From Oscillospiraceae bacterium NTUH-002-81 (lineage in GTDB: Bacteria; Bacillota; Clostridia; Lachnospirales; Lachnospiraceae), in the NCBI GenBank assembly GCA_032620915.1, contig CP136052.1, forward strand, positions 341,001 to 405,000: a DNA stretch of 64,000 bases, given 5' to 3'. A program made the translations under genes and the position numbers. This document shows positions 17,926-27,010 of the stretch, one piece after another (positions within the stretch are counted from its first letter, which is position 1; the number at the start of each line of letters is the position of its first letter). Under the pieces are notes generated by a model, which was given only the letters and a program-made list of their open reading frames with translations, made no database searches and had not been told where the DNA came from.

Positions 17926-18062
17926 GCGTATCTTCTCAATGGCGGAAATCAAATAATGATAACAAGTGAATATATTTTAGCGAGGCATTTTACTTTTACA
18001 GTAAGGTGCTTTTTTGTTTATGACACTTCTTTATATCCATAGCAAAGGAGGATTGATAATAA

Positions 18063-18671
<609 letters not shown>

Positions 18672-18687
18672 TCTGTTCTGAACTATT

Positions 18688-18838
18688 AAAAGGTACACCT
18701 TTTAATATCCACTATATCACTATCTAATATAGCTGAAAACGCCTGTTTTTTCAATAAATTAATCATTTAGAACAGCTTTGAAGATGTTATTTTTGCTAAG
18801 ATTGCCAGATTATATTTTTTGCAAAAGGTGTACCTTTT
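18688..18838. promoter_or_regulatory. putative invertible promoter segment bounded by 16-bp inverted sites
   Basis: Site 1 AAAAGGTACACCTTTT (18688-18703) and site 2 AAAAGGTGTACCTTTT (18823-18838) are exact reverse complements. Each has palindromic 7-bp arms and a non-palindromic central dinucleotide (AC or GT), which is how serine invertases set polarity. The 119 bp between them contains a promoter that now points left. The recombinase is immediately upstream and a surface-protein gene starts 33 bp downstream. Inversion would leave the sites intact and turn the promoter towards the surface gene. Confidence 0.8.
18726..18754 (-). promoter_or_regulatory. promoter inside the invertible segment, leftward in this orientation
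   Basis: On the minus strand TTGAAA (18754-18749), 17-bp spacer, TATATT (18731-18726). In the present orientation it reads antisense into the 3' end of the recombinase gene. After inversion it would occupy 18772-18800 on the plus strand with a predicted start near 18807. No equally good rightward promoter is visible in the present orientation. Confidence 0.65.
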
Positions 18839-18871
18839 GAGAAAAGTCAAGGAAAGGAGCAGAAAGTAAAT

Positions 18872-21007
18872 ATGAAACAAAGCTATTTGAAAAAGCCTTA
18901 TTCATTTTTGCTGGTAAGTGCAATGGTATTGACTATGTTTCCGGCATTTAGTACCAGCGTTCATGCAGAAGAAAATCAATCGCCAACGAAAGAGCAGTTT
19001 TCAACTGTTGAAGAATTAAAAAGCTATGATACAAATGATAATGACGGAGTGAAAAACCCTGCAAAAGTCTATTTCGGAAACAACAATCAACAGTGGTGGA
19101 TTGCAGGAAGTCAAAGTAATAATAGCTTAACGTTATTTTCTGCAAGTTCTATGGGAGATGGAGTACAATTTGAATCAAATTATATGGCCAATAAAACATA
19201 TGATGATAAGTGGAACTGTACCTATCCTAATGGAGAACCGGCAGAAGTTTTCCCGAATCATTACGGAGCGAGTTATATAAGGAATGTTACCTTAAAAGAG
19301 ATGGAAACTTCTTTTTTTACAGGTTCAGAACAGGCACTGATAAACGAAACAACGATTTATACGGATGATACGAAAAACAACAGCGTCTATTCCACAACGG
19401 AGAAGCTGTATTTGGCTTATGGAGACCAAGAAGATTATAATCACATTACTGTGGGAAAGAACAGCGCAAATGATTTGAATGACGGTCTTCGTATCGATCC
19501 AAGTTATTGGGGAGAATCTATTCTTGAATTATTTTGGATTCGTTCACCATTTGTTAGTAATGATGATCCGAATGATGGAAGTAATGTTTTGACCGCGTGG
19601 CCTTCTAAGAATTATCCTGCTTTTAATGGAGCGCAAACAAACAATGATTCTTTAGAAAACATAAGACCAGCTTTTGAACTGAATTCATCAACGATTCTTT
19701 TTGCATCGGCTGTTCCGACAGCAACATCTACAGGTAATTTAACACTGCAGGATACGGATGGAGATGGAGCGTTTACATTACGCTATGACGCCAGTAAGTA
19801 TAGCAAGAACCTAGGTTCAGCTGTGATTTCTTATGATGATAGCAAGGTTATCTTAACAGATGTTCCAAATGGTACATATCTGGTTTCGCAAAACAGCAAT
19901 GGTGCGTATGCGAAACAAATTACGAATGAAACAGAAGTTTCTGCAAGTGGTATGAATTTAGATAATTTTGCGAATTGCAAGATATGGCTGGAAACAACAG
20001 ATACAGCAAATAGAATCACATATGCGGCTTTGGCAGAGAAAGAACAAGAAACTGCTGTGAATATTGTTGCGGGTGCGGGATTGAATATCACATCGAATAA
20101 TGGTGTGCAGGAAGTTGTTCCAAACACGGCAATTACAGATATTATAGTGGAAGCTGTTGACGGATATTTTCTTCCGGATGGTTATGAGGACAGAATCCAA
20201 GGTTTGAACGGATTGACAGTAACAAAAATGACTAAAAATGGTTTTGCCATTTCAGGTACGCCGATAAGTGATGTGAATATCACACTGCCACCTGCAACAA
20301 AGAAAGTTTACAGCATGATTTTAAGTGGTAACGGAACATTTACAGGAACTTGCGTAGGATATCAACCAATTATCGCAAAGGAATTTACGATTACAAATGA
20401 CGGAAATATTGATTTAGAGAATATCGATATATCTATCACGGGTACAGATAAGGATAAGTTCGAGTTGATTGGCGACGGTACTATAACTATCCAGCCAAGC
20501 GATACTATAAAAGTAACAGTAACACCAAAAGATAGTCTAGCAGCAGGTGTATATCAGGCAACGCTTACTGTAACAGCGGATAATATTAAAACAGCAACAA
20601 CGGAGCTACAGTTTACTGTAAACGGACATGATTATGTTGCAGTTGTTACACCACCTAGTTGCACAGAGAAAGGATATACGACATATACTTGCAGGAATTG
20701 TGGCCATAGCTACAAAGGAAACGAAGTAGATGCGACAGGTCATACGTGGGGAGAATGGAAAGTCATCAAGGAAGCAACAACCACAGAAACAGGCAAAAAA
20801 GAACGTGTTTGTGAACGTTGTGATTATAAAGAAACAGCAGTCATTTCTATGATTTCCAACGAAGAACAGCCTACTACTTCTACAAAGTCAGATACAGCAG
20901 TTAAGACAGGCGACAGTACAAATATTTTGCTGTGGGGTATGGTAACGGTCATTTCCCTTGCAGGAGTAATAACGTTATTGTTCTTCAAGCGTAGAAAATG
21001 CAGATAA
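18872..21007 (+). CDS. phase-variable sortase-type surface protein
   Basis: 711-residue secreted protein. Signal peptide: basic start MKQSYLKKPYSF, hydrophobic core LLVSAMVLTMFPAF, cleavage near SVHAEE. Residues ~50-280 contain WIRSPF..RPAFELNSS, the pattern of DUF6273-like domains. The middle has beta-rich segments and a choice-of-anchor-like stretch (ITNDGNIDLENIDISITG). Near 590-660 there is a Cys-rich module (CTEKGYTTYTCRNCGHSY, GHTWGEW, RVCERC). The C-terminus is a cell-wall sorting signal: AVKTGDS, a hydrophobic helix, then KRRKCR. SD AAAGGAGCAG precedes ATG 18872. Probably an adhesin-like protein, controlled by the adjacent invertible promoter. Confidence 0.8.
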   Translation: MKQSYLKKPYSFLLVSAMVLTMFPAFSTSVHAEENQSPTKEQFSTVEELKSYDTNDNDGVKNPAKVYFGNNNQQWWIAGSQSNNSLTLFSASSMGDGVQFESNYMANKTYDDKWNCTYPNGEPAEVFPNHYGASYIRNVTLKEMETSFFTGSEQALINETTIYTDDTKNNSVYSTTEKLYLAYGDQEDYNHITVGKNSANDLNDGLRIDPSYWGESILELFWIRSPFVSNDDPNDGSNVLTAWPSKNYPAFNGAQTNNDSLENIRPAFELNSSTILFASAVPTATSTGNLTLQDTDGDGAFTLRYDASKYSKNLGSAVISYDDSKVILTDVPNGTYLVSQNSNGAYAKQITNETEVSASGMNLDNFANCKIWLETTDTANRITYAALAEKEQETAVNIVAGAGLNITSNNGVQEVVPNTAITDIIVEAVDGYFLPDGYEDRIQGLNGLTVTKMTKNGFAISGTPISDVNITLPPATKKVYSMILSGNGTFTGTCVGYQPIIAKEFTITNDGNIDLENIDISITGTDKDKFELIGDGTITIQPSDTIKVTVTPKDSLAAGVYQATLTVTADNIKTATTELQFTVNGHDYVAVVTPPSCTEKGYTTYTCRNCGHSYKGNEVDATGHTWGEWKVIKEATTTETGKKERVCERCDYKETAVISMISNEEQPTTSTKSDTAVKTGDSTNILLWGMVTVISLAGVITLLFFKRRKCR

Positions 21008-21080
21008 GGTAGAATGAGGTGCTGTCGCAAAATCATCAACAATAGATGCTTGAGCGGCAGCCTCTGCCGTTATAGACATA

Positions 21081-21124
21081 AACCGGGATGAAATCTATTT
21101 TTCTGGATTTCATCCCGGTTTTTT
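21081..21124 (+). terminator. strong terminator after the surface-protein gene
   Basis: AACCGGGATGAAATC (21081-21095) and GATTTCATCCCGGTT (21106-21120) form a perfect 15-bp stem followed by TTTT. Confidence 0.85.
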
Positions 21125-21160
21125 GCCGTACTTTAATAAGCCTTTGTTTTTTTACATATT

Positions 21161-21290
21161 TTAGGCTGACTGTACTTCAAATAAATACGTTCTGGTTCGC
21201 TCCTTCTGGATTTTTGCGTGCAGTTTATTCAGGTTATACCCCATGCAAAAGCAGCTTTGACGGAGAAACACATTTGATTTGAAATTTCAT
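21161..21290 (-). pseudogene. C-terminal remnant of an IS1182-like transposase
   Basis: On the minus strand the last 27 codons read MGYNLNKLHAKIQKERTRTY and then LFEVQSA before a stop, matching the typical transposase tail of IS1182-type elements. Upstream, SVKAAF continues the family sequence in another frame, so a base is missing near 21245. Nothing further upstream is recognisable. A sequence resembling an element end (GCTGTCGCAAAAT) lies near 21018-21035. The rest of the 21008-21411 gap holds the terminator at 21081-21124 and the abiE promoter. Confidence 0.6.
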
Positions 21291-21322
21291 ACACAGAAGT
21301 TATAAAATTGTGCGTGAAATTA

Positions 21323-21350
21323 TTGATTAATTCAATTTGAATGATATAAT
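21323..21350 (+). promoter_or_regulatory. promoter of the abiE operon
   Basis: TTGATT (21323-21328), 16-bp spacer, TATAAT (21345-21350). Confidence 0.6.
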
Positions 21351-21411
21351 AAAATATAAGCACAAAAACAAGTTGAGTGTGTGTGGGTTTTAATAAAAAG
21401 TTGGTGAATAT

Positions 21412-22017
21412 GTGGATAAGAAAACTCTTTCAAAACAAGTAATTATAGAAAAGGGCGGTATTGCAAAAACATCAGATTTTGTTGCAGCTGGCATACCCGC
21501 TGTCGACATTGTGAATCTTTGTAACACCGGATACCTTGAACGCATTCGACACGGATACTATCAACTTGCCGATTGGGACACATCTTCTGAAGAACAGCTT
21601 ATTGCAGCATTGATCCCAAAGGCAATTATTTGTGTGGAATCGGCTCTTTTTCATTATGGCTATAGTGACTTTGCACCTCGGAAATGGTCGATTGCTGTTC
21701 CGAGATCTATGTCTCGAACAAAATTGGATATAGATGCACTGGAGTTGCAAACTTACTATGTGCAATCAGAAATATATGAACTGGGCAAAACAACTGCCGA
21801 TTTTAACGGCGTCATGCTACCTGTATATGACCGAGAGCGTACAATCTGCGATTGCTTCAAATATCGTTCAAGATTGGACAATGAAATCTTCAACAAGGCA
21901 TTGAATGCCTATGTGAATGATTCAAAAAAAGACTTGAGAAACCTTTCTGGATATGCAAAGAAGTTAAGAGTACACAAAAAGGTTACTGAGTTGATGGAGG
22001 TGCTGCTGAATGGCTGA
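21412..22017 (+). CDS. abiEi: type IV toxin-antitoxin system antitoxin, AbiEi family
   Basis: 201 residues. An N-terminal winged helix (TLSKQVIIEKGGIAKTSDF..GIPAVDIVNLCNTGYLERIRHGYY) matches the AbiEi antitoxin DNA-binding domain that represses the operon. The C-terminal part (VESALFHYGYSD, VYDRERTICDCFKYR) is the conserved antitoxin fold. The likely start is GTG 21412. It overlaps the toxin gene by 8 bp, the usual coupled arrangement. Such pairs give abortive phage defence or stabilise mobile DNA; here it lies inside the 17.7-23.4 kb island. Confidence 0.9.
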   Translation: MDKKTLSKQVIIEKGGIAKTSDFVAAGIPAVDIVNLCNTGYLERIRHGYYQLADWDTSSEEQLIAALIPKAIICVESALFHYGYSDFAPRKWSIAVPRSMSRTKLDIDALELQTYYVQSEIYELGKTTADFNGVMLPVYDRERTICDCFKYRSRLDNEIFNKALNAYVNDSKKDLRNLSGYAKKLRVHKKVTELMEVLLNG

Positions 22018-22927
22018 TACTGCTGCGTCTGTACTGGCACTCTTAAAGAATAAAGGTAAGGAAACCGGGAGGAGCTACCAGCTTTGTCTGCAGCTTTTCT
22101 GCCAGGAAGAATTTCTCCGCAGGTTGGAGAAGTCCCAATATGCAGAAAACCTTGTTCTAAAAGGTGGATTGTTTATCTATTCCATTACCGGCTTTGACAG
22201 CCGTGTGACGGTAGATGTAGATTTCCTGCTCAGGAAAGTTTCGAATACACCGGAAAAGCTGAAAAAAGTTCTGGAAGATATCATCGCCACACCAACAGGT
22301 AATGATTTTGTGACATTTGAAATCACAAATATTGCGCCTATTGCTGTAGCAAAAAAATATGCCGGCATCGGTGCTTCCTTAGTCGCAAGGATTAAGAACA
22401 CTAAAACCCCATTCAGCATTGACTTTGGTGTGGGAGATGTCATCGTGCCAAATCAGGAAAAGCGCAAGATTCCGACCCAGCTGGCGGATTTTGCAGCTCC
22501 TATGGTAAACACATACTCTCTTGAAACAACTATTGCTGAAAAAATAGATGCCATTCTCAATCTGATGGAGTTTTCCAGTCGGATGAAGGATTACTATGAT
22601 ATTTATTATCTTGCCAATAAATTTGACTTTGATGGTGTTGTCTTAACCGAAGCTTTGAAAAAAACTTTTGAAAATCGTGGACATGTATTCACCGTTGAGC
22701 AGTTCGAACAAGTGATGGATTTTGAGAATGACGAAGCTATGCAGAAAAAGTGGAAGGCATTTTGTCGGAAAATTGATATAAAAACCGATAGTTATAGTAC
22801 CGTTCTGCGTACAATCAGATGCTTTTTGAGAAAACCAATCGTGGCAGCAATCAATAAGGATACTTTCAATCAAGAATGGGTTGCGACCACAAACGAATGG
22901 CGTCAAAGGGGGCAGTGCGATGGCTAA
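22010..22927 (+). CDS. abiEii: nucleotidyltransferase toxin, AbiEii/AbiGii family
   Basis: 305 residues of the DNA polymerase beta-type nucleotidyltransferase superfamily. The motif LKGGLFIYSITGFDSRVTVD-type sequence followed by VDF supplies GG and the D-x-D metal ligands. The second conserved block is KKYAGIGASLVARIKNTK with FSIDFGVGD, and the later TIAEKIDAIL..RMKDYYDIYYL block is diagnostic of AbiEii. The toxin is thought to transfer GMP or pyrimidines to RNA targets, with variation between subfamilies. Complete in length, coupled to abiEi upstream and to a third short frame downstream. Confidence 0.9.
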   Translation: MADTAASVLALLKNKGKETGRSYQLCLQLFCQEEFLRRLEKSQYAENLVLKGGLFIYSITGFDSRVTVDVDFLLRKVSNTPEKLKKVLEDIIATPTGNDFVTFEITNIAPIAVAKKYAGIGASLVARIKNTKTPFSIDFGVGDVIVPNQEKRKIPTQLADFAAPMVNTYSLETTIAEKIDAILNLMEFSSRMKDYYDIYYLANKFDFDGVVLTEALKKTFENRGHVFTVEQFEQVMDFENDEAMQKKWKAFCRKIDIKTDSYSTVLRTIRCFLRKPIVAAINKDTFNQEWVATTNEWRQRGQCDG

Positions 22928-23147
22928 GATAATGGAGATTATTGCAAAGGAAACTAAAGGTAAGAACTATCATACATACAAATATAGCTACGATTCTATC
23001 GGTCTGCCTTCTATAAACTATGATGATGATCCCAATAAAATAATGAAGTGGAAAGACTCCGCCGAAACTGGATCGCCAAAGCGATCTAAGCAGACATTAT
23101 CTGTTCAACTTCTGTTTGGCGTTTATAAAAATTGTATGTTTTCATAA
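22920..23147 (+). CDS. short third frame of the abiE operon, possibly truncated
   Basis: 75 residues starting MAKIMEIIAKETKGKNYHTY at an ATG that overlaps the abiEii stop and has an SD AAAGGGGGC. The first ~50 residues look like a normal soluble protein start; the tail (SKQTLSVQLLFGVYKNCMFS) has a different character, so the gene may be cut by a rearrangement. I do not recognise it. Confidence 0.45.
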   Translation: MAKIMEIIAKETKGKNYHTYKYSYDSIGLPSINYDDDPNKIMKWKDSAETGSPKRSKQTLSVQLLFGVYKNCMFS

Positions 23148-23261
23148 AAATAATAGAATTCAATTGTATGCAGAAGGGATGATAAAGTAAGTGGTCGAAA
23201 TGTCGGATAAAGCATATATGTATCTCCAATAAAATTCAAACAATCTGTTTAAGATAGAAAA

Positions 23262-23304
23262 GGCGATACCTGGTTATGAAAACCAAGTATCGCCAATTTT
23301 TTTC
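23262..23304 (+). terminator. terminator near the island right end
   Basis: GGCGATACCTGGTT pairs with AACCAAGTATCGCC (one internal mismatch), then AATTTTTTT. The 23148-23544 gap otherwise holds the right direct repeat and no convincing gene. Confidence 0.8.
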
Positions 23305-23371
23305 TTGTCGCGCTTCTGTACGGCAGCTAACCTATGCCAGTATTGTTCTCATACTGTCTTATTGGAAACCA

Positions 23372-23406
23372 CCTTGTGGTACCCTACATTTTTGCGTATA
23401 CTGTAA
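23372..23406 (+). repeat. right 35-bp direct repeat (putative attR of island)
   Basis: Matches 17704-17738 at 33 of 35 positions, in the same orientation. GC-richer chromosomal sequence resumes immediately to the right. Confidence 0.6.
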
Positions 23407-23544
23407 GGGATGGGTATACCAGTGGCACCAGTCCGGCAGTATTTGCCGGTAATACGGAGTGGTTGCGTTTTAGTTGCGCTGTGGTTGGTGGACTTTTTGT
23501 CAATCGGCTGGTACATTTGGTGAAAAGAACAATCAAAGGAGGCA

Positions 23545-23892
23545 ATGGCTATGTTAGGAGCATCAGTCATACTGGTATTGGGACTGCTTATTTACGGAGG
23601 AATTCTGTTTCTCTTTGTTCTTCTGGTGATGGCGCTGCTGAAATATCTGCGGACGAAAAATACAGCGCCGGAGGAACGGCTGCTTCGAAGGTCACTGGGG
23701 GAGGTCATCAAAGCGCATCGGGAGAGCTGCAAGATGACGCAGGAGTTTGTGGCGGAGTCGCTGGGAGTCAGCCGGCAGGCGGTGTCCAAGTGGGAGACCG
23801 GGGCGTCAGATCCCAGCACGTCTAATCTGTTCGCACTGGCACGGCTGTTCGGCGTGCGGGCGGAGGATCTGCTGCGGGAGGTAGAGCAGTGA
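23545..23892 (+). CDS. membrane-anchored XRE-family regulator
   Basis: 115 residues: an N-terminal transmembrane helix (VILVLGLLIYGGILFLFVLL) followed by a cytoplasmic helix-turn-helix (LGEVIKAHRESCKMTQEFVA, then SRQAVSKWETGASDPST). SD AAAGGAGG precedes ATG 23545; ATG 23551 is an alternative. Joining a membrane helix to an XRE domain suggests a regulator held at the membrane, possibly sensing envelope state. Followed 22 bp later by an aldo/keto reductase gene and probably co-transcribed with it. Confidence 0.8.
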   Translation: MAMLGASVILVLGLLIYGGILFLFVLLVMALLKYLRTKNTAPEERLLRRSLGEVIKAHRESCKMTQEFVAESLGVSRQAVSKWETGASDPSTSNLFALARLFGVRAEDLLREVEQ

Positions 23893-23914
23893 CTAACAAC
23901 AGACAGGAGGGAAA

Positions 23915-24916
23915 ATGATGTATCAGGCATCTGAAAAAAGATATGAGGAAATGCGGTATCACCGGGCCGGAGACAGCGGTCTGCTATTACCGGAGGTGTC
24001 GCTGGGACTGTGGCACAATTTTGGCGATACGGGTGTGTATGACAATATGAAGGCGCTTTGTTTTACGGCATTTGACCATGGGATCACACATTTTGACCTG
24101 GCAAATAACTACGGGCCGGCACCGGGCAGTGCGGAGAAGAATTTCGGAAGAATGCTGAGAGAAGAACTGTCAGCGTACCGGGATGAGATGATCATCAGTA
24201 CCAAGGCCGGATATGTGATGTGGGATGGCCCTTATGGAAACTGGGGCGGCCGCAAGCATCTGCTGGCCAGCCTGGATCAGAGTCTGCAGCGGATGGGACT
24301 GGAGTATGTGGATATTTTCTATCATCACCGGATGGATCCGGAGACACCGCTGGAGGAAACCATGGGTGCGCTGGCCCAGGCTGTCACCAGTGGGAAAGCG
24401 CTTTATGTGGGACTTTCCAATTATAACGGGCCCACACTGGAACGGGCGGTAAAGATTTTGCAGGAGCTGCATTGCCCGTTTGTGATCAACCAGAACCGGT
24501 ACTCGATCTTTGATCGGACGATTGAGCAGAATGGGTTGAAAGAGATGGCAAAAAAGCTGCACAAAGGTCTGATCACGTTTAGCCCGCTGGCACAGGGCAT
24601 GCTGACCAACCGTTATCTGGACGGGATTCCGGCGGACAGCCGCATCCGTACTGATGGCCGTTTTCTGAAAGAAGATACGGTGAACAGCCGCATCCAGCAG
24701 GTGAGAAAACTCAACGCTCTTGCTTTGCAGCGCGGTCAGACACTGGCGGAGATGGCGCTGGCATGGCTGCTGCGGCAGGAGGAAGTGACCAGTGTGCTCA
24801 TCGGCGCATCCAAACCACAGCAGATTTTGGATAATATCAAAGCAATGGAAAATACCGGTTTCTCAGAAGAAGAGCTGCTGAAAATTGAAGAGATTAGCCA
24901 ATCTACAAATGCATAA
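23915..24916 (+). CDS. aldo/keto reductase, L-glyceraldehyde 3-phosphate reductase-like
   Basis: 333-residue NADPH-dependent TIM-barrel reductase. Catalytic tetrad residues are visible: FDLANNYG (Asp and Tyr), STKAGY (Lys) and YHHRMD (His). The N-terminus MRYHRAGDSGLLLPEVSLGL and C-terminal GASKPQQILDNIKAM (cofactor phosphate site) place it in the YghZ/Gpr subgroup acting on glyceraldehyde phosphates or methylglyoxal-type aldehydes. SD AGGAGGG precedes ATG 23915. Confidence 0.9.
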   Translation: MMYQASEKRYEEMRYHRAGDSGLLLPEVSLGLWHNFGDTGVYDNMKALCFTAFDHGITHFDLANNYGPAPGSAEKNFGRMLREELSAYRDEMIISTKAGYVMWDGPYGNWGGRKHLLASLDQSLQRMGLEYVDIFYHHRMDPETPLEETMGALAQAVTSGKALYVGLSNYNGPTLERAVKILQELHCPFVINQNRYSIFDRTIEQNGLKEMAKKLHKGLITFSPLAQGMLTNRYLDGIPADSRIRTDGRFLKEDTVNSRIQQVRKLNALALQRGQTLAEMALAWLLRQEEVTSVLIGASKPQQILDNIKAMENTGFSEEELLKIEEISQSTNA

Positions 24917-24927
24917 AACGAATGTCT

Positions 24928-24985
24928 GGCATAGTGCAACAAGAAGCCATATCGGGTGACTGGTAAATGCTTGAGACACTATGCC
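24928..24985. repeat. 9-bp inverted repeat after the aldo/keto reductase gene
   Basis: GGCATAGTG (24928-24936) and CACTATGCC (24977-24985), 40 bp apart. Possibly part of a weak terminator between two convergent genes. Confidence 0.35.
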
Positions 24986-25046
24986 TAGCAGAATCCTTCA
25001 TCATAGATGAAAAAAGGTTGATTGTTCTGTAATTGCCTATGTAAGG

Positions 25047-26039
25047 CTATTGTTTGGACATTGCCCACAGATTTTTGATCTGTCCCTTTAGTTGCCCGAA
25101 GCTCCAGTATTCTGCACTGTTTTCCGGGCTGTTGGGGTCATTGACGGTGAATCCCTGTGCAGTGTAGCCAGTGATGACGATGAAATGCCCGCTGTAGGTG
25201 AAGTCTCCGGGGCCGACCACGGCGATGATGGGGCAATGGCTGTCCAGCGCCTGTTTCAACTGGTCTTCTTTGAGAGAGAGCTGTCGGGCGGAGAGCCCCA
25301 GCAACGCACAGCCCTCACTGATCAGCGACCAGCTACTGCCGCTTCCCGGGACGACATAACCGTAGTTGGTGGCAAGGTCGGCCACATAGGCAGGGTTGTA
25401 GCGGGCATTATGAGTCAGTGAAATGGCTGCCATGGACAGACAGGTGGGGCCGCAGCCGGTGTAGCCGATGAGGCCGCTTCCATAGGAGCGATAGCCCCAG
25501 CGGGTATCCCATTGGAGCAGCAGGGGAACGCCGGGGGTGGAAGCTTCCACGGATAGATCGATGGAAATTGCCTCGTTGGTCGTGGCGGGCAGCGGTTGCT
25601 GTGCAGCGTCTTCTGCCAGTCGTCCGTTTGCTGCATCGGTTTCCAGAAAGTCTTCTGATGAATGCTTCGAGGTGGACGATGTCTCGGACAGGTGCTGTGG
25701 ATAGTTGTAGACGTAATCGACGGTCTGTGGGTATTTCTGCGCAAAAGTTACCATGTCCTGTGGATAAAGGTCGTTGCTCTCTATGACGGCAAGCTTTTCT
25801 TCATAAGTGAGACTGTCAGCGGGCACCAGGGAGATTCCGGCGGACGTATTCCCGTGAACGAGGGTGTTGCTACCATTAGAATTTGCAGTGCCGGATGAAG
25901 TCGCATGGAAGATTTCCTGCGCGTGCAGTGTGCTGTCAGAAGCGTTTGCCTGGGAATGGGCCTCGGGCAGCCAGAATCCGGCGAAAAAGGATGCACACAG
26001 AAAAAATGTAAAAATTGGGTGTCTGGAAAGACGAAACAT
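25047..26039 (-). CDS. secreted C39-family cysteine peptidase
   Basis: 330 residues. Signal peptide MFRLSRHPIFTFFLCASFFA with cleavage near AHSQA, a ~150-residue linker rich in Ser/Thr/Asn, and a C-terminal papain-like C39 domain: catalytic Cys in GYTGCGPTCLSMA, His in SGHFIVITGY, Asn/Asp in VNDPNS. Start ATG 26039 is chosen for the SD AAAGGAGG. The ATG and part of the SD lie within a perfect 11-bp stem (26038-26068), so translation may be structurally controlled. Such proteins act outside the cell, possibly in cell-wall or peptide processing. Substrate unknown. Confidence 0.85.
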   Translation of the reverse strand: MFRLSRHPIFTFFLCASFFAGFWLPEAHSQANASDSTLHAQEIFHATSSGTANSNGSNTLVHGNTSAGISLVPADSLTYEEKLAVIESNDLYPQDMVTFAQKYPQTVDYVYNYPQHLSETSSTSKHSSEDFLETDAANGRLAEDAAQQPLPATTNEAISIDLSVEASTPGVPLLLQWDTRWGYRSYGSGLIGYTGCGPTCLSMAAISLTHNARYNPAYVADLATNYGYVVPGSGSSWSLISEGCALLGLSARQLSLKEDQLKQALDSHCPIIAVVGPGDFTYSGHFIVITGYTAQGFTVNDPNSPENSAEYWSFGQLKGQIKNLWAMSKQ

Positions 26040-26068
26040 GGCCAAACCTCCTTTGTGGGTTTGGCCAT
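26038..26068 (-). promoter_or_regulatory. hairpin over the peptidase start codon
   Basis: ATGGCCAAACC and GGTTTGGCCAT are exact reverse complements. In the minus-strand mRNA the 3' arm contains half of the Shine-Dalgarno and the AU of the start codon, with AAGG of the SD in the loop. The 5' arm begins with another AUG. Confidence 0.6.
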
Positions 26069-26101
26069 GATTGTAAAACGGCGATGTATCAAAGTTGTTA
26101 C

Positions 26102-26737
26102 CTACCATCGATCTGTTAAATCTGTATCCTCCACAACTTCCCCGTCTACCCGTTCCATATTCCGGTATTCTTCCTCTTCTTTCAGTTTTTTCTCTACCCG
26201 GCGGACGCTGCGCGTCAGGCAGAACATGCTCCAGAGGCTCATGATGCCGTCTGCACACAGGCTGGCGCCCACGAACATCATCAGGGTGCTGGCTGCGGCG
26301 AAGGGGTTCCAGATGAGGATCGCGCCCAGAGCAATGGAAATCAGTGCGAACACGAGAATGAGCCACCAGCGGGGATAATCTACCCGTTTCAGGTCAATGG
26401 CATTCTGAATCTTCATAATGCTGCTGAGGATGATAAAAATACCCAGCAGGATCGGCAGAATGCTGACGATGTACTGCGGTCGGATGAGCATCATGATGCC
26501 CAGCGCCACGGCGATGATGCCGATGACCAGATCATAGCGGAAAACGGAGATCAGCCGATCCCGGACAAAATAGCCGATAAGGTGAACGATGCCGTATACG
26601 ATGGTCAGAATGCCGAAAGCATAGCACAGCGTCATCAGAGAAAGCTCCGGCCAGAACAGGAAGACCAGGCCCAGCACCACATATCCAAAAGAGATCCAGT
26701 TATAAGAAGTTTTTAATTTTTTCAAACTGTCACGCAT
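26102..26737 (-). CDS. HdeD-like DUF308 membrane protein
   Basis: 211 residues with six hydrophobic helices arranged as three pairs, the pattern of HdeD/DUF308 proteins (SFGYVVLGLVFLFWPELSLM; LVIGIIAVALGIMMLIRP; WLILVFALISIALGAILIW). The C-terminus is a charged cytoplasmic tail (VRRVEKKLKEEEEYRNMERV). Start ATG 26737 follows SD GGAGGG; longer upstream frames lack an SD. Function is unknown in Firmicutes; the E. coli namesake is linked to acid stress. Confidence 0.85.
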   Translation of the reverse strand: MRDSLKKLKTSYNWISFGYVVLGLVFLFWPELSLMTLCYAFGILTIVYGIVHLIGYFVRDRLISVFRYDLVIGIIAVALGIMMLIRPQYIVSILPILLGIFIILSSIMKIQNAIDLKRVDYPRWWLILVFALISIALGAILIWNPFAAASTLMMFVGASLCADGIMSLWSMFCLTRSVRRVEKKLKEEEEYRNMERVDGEVVEDTDLTDRW

Positions 26738-26796
26738 TTGATTCCCTCCAGTCAGCGACCCGTGGGTCGTTTTTCTGAACATAAGTATACAACAAA

Positions 26797-26830
26797 ATGC
26801 CACCCGCGAAAATAGGCGGATGACATTTTT
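26797..26830 (-). terminator. terminator downstream of lrgAB
   Basis: On the minus strand TGTCATCCGC pairs with GCGGGTGGCA allowing G-U pairs, then TTTTG. The 26738-27010 gap otherwise contains a degenerate hairpin-rich repeat (about 26845-27000) with no coding frame. Confidence 0.55.
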
Positions 26831-27010
26831 TATGAATTGTTGTCGCAGATAATAGTCGCTCAGCCGCGCCATTCGCAAAACCGCATCTTTGATGCTCTCC
26901 GCTGCGCTGCAGCTCATTTTTGCTCATTACGTGGCGCTCCGTTCATCCTGTTCTGCGGTCAGTCTCTCATGTAAGCATGAATCCTGCCCACAGTACGGAT
27001 GACTGAGCTT

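Noticed and set aside
23334..23825. Plus-strand frame of 163 codons crossing the right direct repeat
   Set aside because: Most of it overlaps the membrane-XRE gene in another frame; no SD or family similarity.
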